Shown here one piece after another: positions 35,584 to 41,432 of a DNA stretch of 48,673 bases (the first letter of the stretch is position 1; each line of letters starts with the position of its first letter). The notes beneath the pieces are model-generated. The model was not told the DNA's origin and did no database searches. It saw only the letters and a program-made list of their open reading frames with translations. The position numbers and the translations under genes were made by a program. Source of the stretch: Planctomycetaceae bacterium (GTDB lineage Bacteria; Planctomycetota; Planctomycetia; Pirellulales; Thermoguttaceae); the NCBI GenBank assembly GCA_021372005.1, contig JAJFVC010000083.1, forward strand, positions 1 through 48,673, read 5' to 3'.

Positions 35584-36549
35584 TCAGCGGCCGTCGAGAA
35601 ACGTGTAGCGGGCCCACTGGTCGGCCAACTCGCACGATTGGCTGTAGCGCCGGCACTGATGCTGACGGCCGACCGAGCCGCGGACGTCGATGACGTCGAC
35701 GTTGTCGGCGGCGGTCTGCGGTCCGATGGCGCCGAGGGCCTGATCGCCGCACGAGTGGTCGGCGACTCTCGGATACCATCGTAGCACACGGTCGCAGGGA
35801 TTGCACGTCACCAGGGCTCGATCCACGAGTTTCAGCGCGCGGCCGTAGACGGCGTCGGGGGCCAGTCCGTTGTCGCCCAGCGCGGCGGCCATCAACACCA
35901 ACCGGATGGGATTGCGACGGCCTCCGGACCAGGCCGAAACGGTTTGAGATGTCAGCGTGCGGTCGTCGATGGGGCCGCCGCCCAACAGATGCAACGCGCC
36001 GGCGATAATGCGCGGTCCGAAGCTGTGGCCGATCAAGCTGATCGGCGCGCCGGGCTCGATTTGGGTGTCGAGCCATCGGGCCAGATAGTAGCTTTCGGCG
36101 TCGCAGTAGTCGGCTTTCAGATACAAATCATCGCGGATGCGATGGTAAACGCGATCGGCCGGCCACGACCAGATGACGAACCGGAACGGTCGGTCGCCGA
36201 CCTGCGCGCGGATGGCGGCATAGGCGGCGTCGGCCTTTTCGACAGCTTCGCAGGCGTCGGTCCAATTGCCGTGCACGAAGATGATCGTCGGCACGGATTT
36301 TGAGGTTTGTTGGCGAAAGGTGCGGGCGTCGGACGGGCTCCAGCCTTGTAGCGGATCGCGGCGCTGATAGTCGAGTCCTTGCAGCGTGGTGTCGAGCGAA
36401 TCGCCGTGGGGCAGGCATCGTGTGTTAATGAGCCAGACGTCGTCGCACGGCGCATCAGCCCACGTCGGCGCGATAAAGACGACCGAAAGGACGAAGATGG
36501 CGACCCAAACGGAAGCGAACCGGCAAGCGTTTTTGGCGGGGGCAGTCAT
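35584..36549 (-). CDS. Secreted alpha/beta hydrolase
   Basis: 321 aa from the ATG at 36549; a longer in-frame start exists but would hide the signal peptide. Residues 1-31 are a signal peptide (FASVWVAIFVLSVVFIAPTWA). The mature enzyme shows the oxyanion motif FVHGNW (91-96) and the nucleophile elbow LIGHSFG with S176. YFLP-type and Cys-rich stretches near the end (CNPCDRVLRWYPRVADHSCGD) suggest disulfides. A lipase/esterase or peptide-amide hydrolase is possible; substrate unknown. No strong ribosome site is seen. It probably forms an operon with the aminotransferase gene downstream. Confidence 0.8.
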   Translation of the reverse strand: MTAPAKNACRFASVWVAIFVLSVVFIAPTWADAPCDDVWLINTRCLPHGDSLDTTLQGLDYQRRDPLQGWSPSDARTFRQQTSKSVPTIIFVHGNWTDACEAVEKADAAYAAIRAQVGDRPFRFVIWSWPADRVYHRIRDDLYLKADYCDAESYYLARWLDTQIEPGAPISLIGHSFGPRIIAGALHLLGGGPIDDRTLTSQTVSAWSGGRRNPIRLVLMAAALGDNGLAPDAVYGRALKLVDRALVTCNPCDRVLRWYPRVADHSCGDQALGAIGPQTAADNVDVIDVRGSVGRQHQCRRYSQSCELADQWARYTFLDGR

Positions 36550-36730
36550 AGCGGTTTCAAGGCGGGAGGCTTTCGGAGAGGGAGGAAAGACATGCAAATG
36601 TAGCTTGGGATTGGCGGCGGCGAAATTGGGAAGACAAGCAGTTTTTGACTGGTATTTTCCGTTCTTGGGCCCCATCCCGATTTTTCCATCTGCTCCGGCT
36701 TATGTTTCCGAAAAAATACGCGTGTTGCGT

Positions 36731-36758
36731 TTGCACATCATTAAACCTGGTGTAGAGT
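36731..36758 (+). promoter_or_regulatory. Sigma70-like promoter of the lipoprotein pair
   Basis: TTGCAC (36731-36736), 16 bases, TAGAGT (36753-36758), 61 bases before the first lipoprotein gene. Confidence 0.55.
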
Positions 36759-36819
36759 TTCCTTGGCAAGCTGCCTCATTGTGGCGGCGTACCACCATTA
36801 TATGACGGGAGAAACAGGA

Positions 36820-37056
36820 ATGAAGAGGCTACTGATCTTAACGGTTTTAGGGCTGTTGTTCAGCGGCATGGCAGGATGCCGGTTTATGGAGTGTCTGTGG
36901 CGTGGTCCGGCGTGTCGTCAGCAAGCGCCCGCGGCCACGACCTGCCCGACCGTAACCTGCCCCACACCCTGCCCCACCACCCCATGCGACCCGTGCCCGA
37001 GTACGGCGGTAGTCACCCCGAGTCCGGAAACTTTCGCACCGTCGCCCACCCGCTGA
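36820..37056 (+). CDS. Small Cys/Pro/Thr-rich lipoprotein 1
   Basis: 78 aa from the ATG at 36820 (GGGAG eight bases upstream). The signal peptide MKRLLILTVLGLLFSGMAGC ends in a lipobox with Cys at 20. The mature part is short and rich in Cys, Pro and Thr (TTCPTVTCPTPCPTTPCDPCP), without regular structure. The next gene has the same layout. The cysteines may make disulfide links on the cell surface. No known family is recognised; small Cys-rich lipoproteins are common in planctomycetes. Confidence 0.75.
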   Translation: MKRLLILTVLGLLFSGMAGCRFMECLWRGPACRQQAPAATTCPTVTCPTPCPTTPCDPCPSTAVVTPSPETFAPSPTR

Positions 37057-37073
37057 TTGACAGGAGGCCTATC

Positions 37074-37340
37074 GTGAAGAAGTTCATGTTGTTAATGATT
37101 TTGGGATCGCTGGTTTGCATCACCGGCGGTTGCCATTTCGGCGAATGCTGGCGCGAAGCTTGGGGCGCTCGTCGTGCGGCGCGTCAACAGCCTTCCGTGG
37201 TTATGACCGAGCCGTGTGTCGTGAGCGATTGCCCGGTGGTCACGGAGTGCTGCCCGAGCCCGTGTGCGAGCTCTTGCAGCCCGTGCGCGACGACCACGAC
37301 GGTTGCTCCGTCGTTGGCGCCCACCCCGGCCGGCCGATAG
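37074..37340 (+). CDS. Small Cys-rich lipoprotein 2
   Basis: 88 aa from the GTG at 37074, with AGGAGG eight bases upstream, 17 bases after lipoprotein 1. The signal MKKFMLLMILGSLVCITGGC has a lipobox with Cys at 20. The mature region contains GECWREAWGARRAARQQ and a Cys-rich stretch (DCPVVTECCPSPCASSCSPCA), ending in a Thr/Val/Pro tail. It is a paralogue of the preceding gene in architecture, though not alignable throughout. Function unknown. Confidence 0.78.
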   Translation: MKKFMLLMILGSLVCITGGCHFGECWREAWGARRAARQQPSVVMTEPCVVSDCPVVTECCPSPCASSCSPCATTTTVAPSLAPTPAGR

Positions 37341-37389
37341 TCGCCGAGCGATCCGAAGAAAAATCTCATTGCCTCCCCGGCCATAGAGT

Positions 37390-38541
37390 TCATCGCAGGT
37401 CGGCCGTAACGTCCTGAACGCGGCCGACTGCGATGGACGCCGGCGTTTGGCGGCTTTGCCACCAGCGTTTGACGCGCAGAATCTGTGTGCGCGGCGAGGA
37501 TGGCTCATAGTGGCTGAATCGCCAGATCGGCGCCAACCGCGTCTGAAAAGGGCGCTTGCTGGGCAGTGATCCCACGCCCATGTCGTAGAGCCGGTCGCCG
37601 CGTTGGAAGCTGTCGGCCAAGGTGCGGGCCAAGAGGACCGTGCCGGCGCCTTGACGCGAGCGGTCGGCGTCGTAGCCGCGTCGCAGTCCGAAGGTGACGC
37701 CGTCGGCGTGGTATCCGTAGATGAACGCCGCGGGTTGGCCGTCGATGCGCAGCAGGTTGAGATCGACCATGCCCAACAGCGCGGCGGCGGCATGCGTTTC
37801 GCGGAGAAACTCGCGGATCGATGGGTGCGACAACGTGGTGCCGTCGGTGGCGCGACCTTGCCAACTCCGACGTGCGATCTCTTCGCAGGCGTTATAAAGA
37901 TCCCAGCGTGGCGCCCCGTCGTCGTGCGGCGGGCCTTGCGGGCGGTAACGCTCGTAAACGATCGGGCCTTGTCGGGCCAGATGGCGTTCGGACTGGCGCA
38001 GTCGTCGGAGCCATGTCCCTTTGCGCGACGCCCAATAGGCCTCCAAGTCGCCGGCCATGTCGACCACGGCGGTGCGGTCCCAGTGGGTCGAATAGGCTTG
38101 CAAGCCGGCCTCGCGCAGGACGCGGCGGATCTCCGCGGGATCGTCGTTCGGCTGGCCGTGCCACCGCAACTCCAAAACGTCCCAGTCGCGCGGCGTGTGT
38201 TGCACGTGGTTCAATCCGACGGCGAGGGTTTTTAGCGGGTCGGGGCCGATCGGGCCGTAAAACGAACCCCAGTTGCTCAAGGGATAGGTGAGCGTCCGGA
38301 CCCGGCCGACCCAAGTGGATTCGTACAAAACCGTCAGCGGCAAGATGCCGGTGGGCCGGCGGCCGTCCAGGACGACGAGGACGCGGAGCCGTTGGCCGAC
38401 GCCATAGTGACGCCAGTAGATTTCGAGCCATTCGAGCGACTGAAAAAACGAGTGTCCGGCGGTCTGGCGGAGCAGTGCGCGCCAGGCCGTCCGGAACTCG
38501 GCCAGCGGCTCGATTTGGTTGAACTCCAGGATTTCGGCCAT
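37390..38541 (-). CDS. GNAT/FemAB-like acetyltransferase (CelD/BcsL type)
   Basis: 383 aa. The N-terminal EFRTAWRALLRQTAGHSFFQSLEWLEIYWRHYG, the middle LPLTVLYESTWVGRVRTLTYPLSNWGSFYGPI, and the C-terminal GNAT lobe (AAFIYGYHADGVTFGLRRGYDADRSRQGAGTVLLARTLADSFQRGDRLYDMGVGSLPSKRPF) match the two-GNAT-lobe proteins called CelD/BcsL, often found with cellulose or exopolysaccharide genes. It may acylate a polysaccharide or lipid precursor in the cytoplasm. It is encoded away from, but functionally compatible with, the Wzz-like and CpsD-like genes of this window. Confidence 0.83.
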   Translation of the reverse strand: MAEILEFNQIEPLAEFRTAWRALLRQTAGHSFFQSLEWLEIYWRHYGVGQRLRVLVVLDGRRPTGILPLTVLYESTWVGRVRTLTYPLSNWGSFYGPIGPDPLKTLAVGLNHVQHTPRDWDVLELRWHGQPNDDPAEIRRVLREAGLQAYSTHWDRTAVVDMAGDLEAYWASRKGTWLRRLRQSERHLARQGPIVYERYRPQGPPHDDGAPRWDLYNACEEIARRSWQGRATDGTTLSHPSIREFLRETHAAAALLGMVDLNLLRIDGQPAAFIYGYHADGVTFGLRRGYDADRSRQGAGTVLLARTLADSFQRGDRLYDMGVGSLPSKRPFQTRLAPIWRFSHYEPSSPRTQILRVKRWWQSRQTPASIAVGRVQDVTADLR

Positions 38542-38623
38542 ATGGACAAGGGTAGGTTATACGGGGGCGGTTTTTTCGAGGAGGAGCGGCGATTTTCAGG
38601 AGTTTTACCCTCAAAAAGACGGG

Positions 38624-38651
38624 TGGACGAAGTGGAAACCGTCGGTATAGT
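38624..38651 (+). promoter_or_regulatory. Sigma70-like promoter of plus-strand small RNA
   Basis: TGGACG (38624-38629), 16 bases, TATAGT (38646-38651). The expected start is near 38658. Confidence 0.5.
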
Positions 38652-38657
38652 ATCAAT

Positions 38658-38772
38658 AGCTGTCTCTTCCCCCCCGAGCCACAATCGCAAAAAACACACT
38701 CGGCTTGGGGCGAGACATGTGGGCTGCGTCCGGAAAGGCCATCGGCGGGCCGTAGGTCGCAGCCCTTTTTTT
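38658..38772 (+). ncRNA. Candidate structured RNA, ~115 nt, two hairpins
   Basis: The first hairpin pairs GTCTC (38662-38666) with GAGAC (38712-38716) and CCCCGAGCC (38672-38680) with GGCTTGGGG (38702-38710; one G-U), around an A/C-rich loop. The second is the terminator stem GGGCTGCG/CGCAGCCC with internal GGCC/GGCC pairing. There is no ORF. The nearest plus-strand gene (ferredoxin) starts 215 bases after the terminator, so a free RNA is more likely than a leader. It does not resemble SRP RNA, 6S RNA or tmRNA. Confidence 0.55.
38721..38772 (+). terminator. Intrinsic terminator of plus-strand small RNA
   Basis: GGGCTGCG (38721-38728) and CGCAGCCC (38758-38765) form a perfect 8-bp stem followed by seven T (38766-38772). 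Confidence 0.8.
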
Positions 38773-38986
38773 AACGTTGGGGAGGGTCGAATCGGCGGGG
38801 TCGGAACGGGCGGGCGGTTTTTTGTGGATCTTTGCGTGGGATGGGTTTTGGCACCCTGGTGCGCGCGGAATTCATCGGGTATAGTTTGACTGGATCGGGG
38901 GTCCTGCCGGGCCACTCGATCGGACCCTTCGCCGCGGGCGAATGCGTCGTTGTCTGTTTCCAATTTGTTCACGGGAGATGTTTTTC

Positions 38987-39160
38987 ATGGCAGCCATTGT
39001 TGACCCGGAAAAGTGCACCGGATGCGAGACGTGTGTGGAATCCTGTCCGCTGGACGCGATTGCGATGAAGGACGGCGTGGCGGTGGTCGATCCGGACACG
39101 TGCGGTGATTGCGGCGCGTGCATCGACGCTTGCCCGGTGCAGGCGATCAGCTTGGAATAG
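38987..39160 (+). CDS. Ferredoxin, 2x[4Fe-4S]
   Basis: 57 aa from the ATG at 38987; an in-frame ATG three codons earlier is too close to the GGGAG ribosome site. Two classical CxxCxxCxxxC motifs bind two [4Fe-4S] clusters: C10, C13, C16, C20 and C39, C42, C45, C49. Typical sequences are IVDPEKCTGCETCVESCP and VVDPDTCGDCGACIDACPVQAI. This small soluble electron carrier is found in anaerobic and aerobic metabolism alike. It is followed 154 bases later by apbE on the same strand. Confidence 0.95.
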   Translation: MAAIVDPEKCTGCETCVESCPLDAIAMKDGVAVVDPDTCGDCGACIDACPVQAISLE

Positions 39161-39314
39161 CCGGGCCCGTTTGGTCGACGGTCGTTCGAACAAGATTGTT
39201 TTCTTGGGATGGTGCAAAATAAAGGACGTGTGGCGGAGTCGGAGCGGCTCCGCCGCACGTTCGATTTCTTGTCGGACCCCGAGGGGGTTCGACCGCCGGT
39301 GAAAGACGCAAGCG

Positions 39315-40274
39315 ATGGGCGATCTGCTGATCCAGGTGTCGCGTCGGGCGATGGCTTGCGAGTTCGAGGTGCGGTTTCCGGCCGATCGATGTCCGTGCGG
39401 CACGCAATGGGCGCTTGCGGCTTTGGACGCCGTCGAGTCGCTGGAGGATCGGCTTTCGTATTTTCGGCCTGCCAGCGACATCAGCCGAATCAATTTGCTG
39501 GCCGCCGAAGAGCCCGTCGAGGTGTCGCCGGAGCTTTTTGAGTTGTTGCGGCTGGCGATGCGGATCTCTCAGGAAACCGGCGGGGCGTATGATATCACGT
39601 CGGTCCCGCTCTGGGAGGCGTGGGGATTCGCCCGACGCGCCGGCCAAGTGCCGACCGAGGCGAAACTGTCCGAGGCCCGGGTGTTGGTCGGCGGCGATCT
39701 GTTGGAATTAGACCCCGCGCGGCGAACCGTGCGATTTCGGAAGCCCGGCGTGCGAATCAACCTGGGCAGCATCGGCAAGGGGTTTGCGTTGGACGTCTGC
39801 GCCAAGCGGTTGATCGGCGAGGGCATGCACGATTTTTTGATCCACGGCGGTCAAAGCAGCGTGCTGGCCCATGGTCGCTCGACCGATCCGACGGCGCCGT
39901 GGGAAATCGGGGTCCGCGATCCTCGACAACCGAATGTCCGGTTGGGCGTGATTCGGCTGGACGATCGGGCGCTGGGAACCTCGGGCGGGCAGTTTCAGTC
40001 GTTTCGGCATCGAGGGCATCGGTACGGTCACATTTTGGACCCCCGAACGGGTCGACCGGCCGAGGGCGTGTTGTCCGTGACGGTTGTGGCGCCCAATGCG
40101 GCGTTGGCCGACGCACTGTCGACGGCATTTTATGTGTTGGGACCGGATCGGGCGATGGAATATTGTCGGTCGCGGCCGGAGTTGAGCCTCGTGATGGTTT
40201 GTCCGGACGCCCACGGCCGGGGCATTTCGACGCATATTTCCGATCCGGCGGGGGCTTTTCGAGAGGCGCGCTAG
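39315..40274 (+). CDS. apbE: FAD:protein FMN transferase
   Basis: 319 aa. ApbE attaches FMN from FAD to Thr/Ser of target flavoproteins (for instance subunits of Rnf/Nqr) with Mg2+. Family sequences are visible: MACEFEVRFP, LAALDAVESLEDRLSYFRPASDISRIN, GGAYDITSVPLWEAWGF, GVRINLGSIGKGFALD (nucleotide-binding hallmark), LIHGGQSSVLA, ALGTSGGQFQSF, HILDPRTGRPAEGV and the Mg-site region ADALSTAFYVLG. A lipobox or signal sequence is not visible, so it may be cytoplasmic. An intrinsic terminator follows. No obvious target flavoprotein gene is adjacent. Confidence 0.93.
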   Translation: MGDLLIQVSRRAMACEFEVRFPADRCPCGTQWALAALDAVESLEDRLSYFRPASDISRINLLAAEEPVEVSPELFELLRLAMRISQETGGAYDITSVPLWEAWGFARRAGQVPTEAKLSEARVLVGGDLLELDPARRTVRFRKPGVRINLGSIGKGFALDVCAKRLIGEGMHDFLIHGGQSSVLAHGRSTDPTAPWEIGVRDPRQPNVRLGVIRLDDRALGTSGGQFQSFRHRGHRYGHILDPRTGRPAEGVLSVTVVAPNAALADALSTAFYVLGPDRAMEYCRSRPELSLVMVCPDAHGRGISTHISDPAGAFREAR

Positions 40275-40302
40275 ACGCGATCGGCCCTTTGGCGGTAGAA
40301 TG

Positions 40303-40324
40303 ACCCGTTTGTGCGGGTTTTTTT
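40303..40324 (+). terminator. Intrinsic terminator after apbE
   Basis: ACCCG-TTTGTG-CGGGT followed by a run of seven T (40318-40324), 29 bases after the apbE stop. Confidence 0.8.
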
Positions 40325-40399
40325 GACGCGTGGAACTGACAAAACTCCGGCGTGGCGACCCGTCGTTCGGGTCCAAACTGAAAACCGTGTTGGGCGATT

Positions 40400-41035
40400 A
40401 TGGCTGACTTTTTGCTTTCGCCAAGTTCGTATTTGGCGATTGTTTTGGTGCTCGTGCTGACCGGGGCCGGACTTCCCATTCCCGAGGAAGTGCCGATCAT
40501 CGCCGCCGGCATTTTATCGTCGCACGGACAGATGGACCCTTGGGTGGCGTTTGCGTGCTGTCTGATCGGGGCGGTCGCCGGCGACTGCGTGGTGTACGCG
40601 ATCGGGTATCATTTCGGCCGCGGCGTGTTGCAGGATCATCGCTGGTGGGCAAGGCTGATCACGCCGGAACGCGAGGCGCAGGTCGAGGAAAAATTTCGAC
40701 GCCACGGGCTGAAGGTGTTTTTCGTGGCGAGGTTTTTGGTTCTGTTGCGATCGCCGATCTATCTGACGGCGGGGATTTTGCGGGTCTCGTTCAAACGGTT
40801 CTTGCTGATCGACCTGGTCTGCGCCACGTCGGTGGTCGGCACGTTTTTCGGGCTGACCTTTTGGTTCGGCCGCGACATCATGCAGTGGATCCGCCACGTC
40901 GAGGTGCTGTTGAGCATCGTGGCGGCGATCGTGCTGGGCGGCGTCGGCGTTTATCTGTGGCGCCGCTACCGTCGGAAGCATGCGGCGCTGTCCGGCGCGG
41001 ACCTGAAGGTCGCTTCCGAGCGGAAAGATCCGTGA
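40400..41035 (+). CDS. DedA/VTT-domain membrane protein
   Basis: 211 aa integral membrane protein of the DedA family, whose members are proposed lipid (undecaprenyl-phosphate or phosphatidylethanolamine) flippases. Hydrophobic segments: residues about 10-35 (LAIVLVLVLTGAGLPIPEEVPIIAAGIL, including the conserved re-entrant PxPEEVPIIAAG block), 48-66, 130-155 (FLLIDLVCATSVVGTFFGLTFWFG) and 165-187 (VEVLLSIVAAIVLGGVGVYLW). The conserved F-x-R-F/L-LLRSPIYLTAGI motif lies near 105-120. No clear ribosome site beyond GGGCG. Confidence 0.9.
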   Translation: MADFLLSPSSYLAIVLVLVLTGAGLPIPEEVPIIAAGILSSHGQMDPWVAFACCLIGAVAGDCVVYAIGYHFGRGVLQDHRWWARLITPEREAQVEEKFRRHGLKVFFVARFLVLLRSPIYLTAGILRVSFKRFLLIDLVCATSVVGTFFGLTFWFGRDIMQWIRHVEVLLSIVAAIVLGGVGVYLWRRYRRKHAALSGADLKVASERKDP

Positions 41036-41057
41036 GTTGCGGTTTCTTGGGACCGTC

Positions 41058-41282
41058 TTACGCGGTTTTTGCGGCGACTTGGATCTGTTCGAGCGAACGA
41101 CCGAGTTTTTTACGAGGGAGGCGTTCTTGCGAGACAGTCGGCTGACCGGTCCGCAACGCCTGCAACAGACGCTGGCTGATGTCGTCGCCTTCGGTTGGCG
41201 TGCCGATATCGCCCACGGCGTCGGTCACGCCCAGCAACACGGCCTGTCGCACTCCGTCGCGAATCCACGAGAAGAAATTCAT
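41058..41282 (-). CDS. Small conserved-looking protein of unknown function
   Basis: 74 aa from the ATG at 41282, with AGGAG ten bases upstream. It is easily missed because the same frame stays open far upstream (to about 42935) in antisense of the Hsp70-like gene. Its ribosome site and compact composition support a real short gene. Sequence: MNFFSWIRDGVRQAVLLGVTD, then a polar middle DDISQRLLQALRTG and a basic end RKKLGRSLEQIQVAAKTA. It has an amphipathic N-terminal helix and no signal peptide. It is convergent with the DedA gene and divergent from Hsp70. Function unknown. Confidence 0.6.
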   Translation of the reverse strand: MNFFSWIRDGVRQAVLLGVTDAVGDIGTPTEGDDISQRLLQALRTGQPTVSQERLPRKKLGRSLEQIQVAAKTA

Positions 41283-41376
41283 GATGGGCAACTCCTGTCT
41301 GCTCCATTTTTTTCCGTTCGATCCAAGCGGCGAGAAAGTACCGCCGGCCCGGTCGCGTGTAAAGATCGTTTTGCCC

Positions 41377-41405
41377 TTGGAACATTTTGAGGGGCGTGTT
41401 ACCCT
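41377..41405 (+). promoter_or_regulatory. Sigma70-like promoter of the Hsp70-like operon
   Basis: TTGGAA (41377-41382), 17 bases, TACCCT (41400-41405), 28 bases before the GTG start. Confidence 0.5.
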
Positions 41406-41432
41406 AAAAAGACTGTTAAGACGAGGGTTCCA

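Larger units (their letters stand above)
38542..38986. other. Intergenic region holding a small-RNA unit
   Basis: The 445 bases between the divergent acetyltransferase and ferredoxin genes hold the promoter, two hairpins and terminator described below. A further -10-like TATAGT lies at 38880-38885, about 100 bases before the ferredoxin gene, with a poor -35. No ORF with a ribosome site is seen. Confidence 0.55.
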
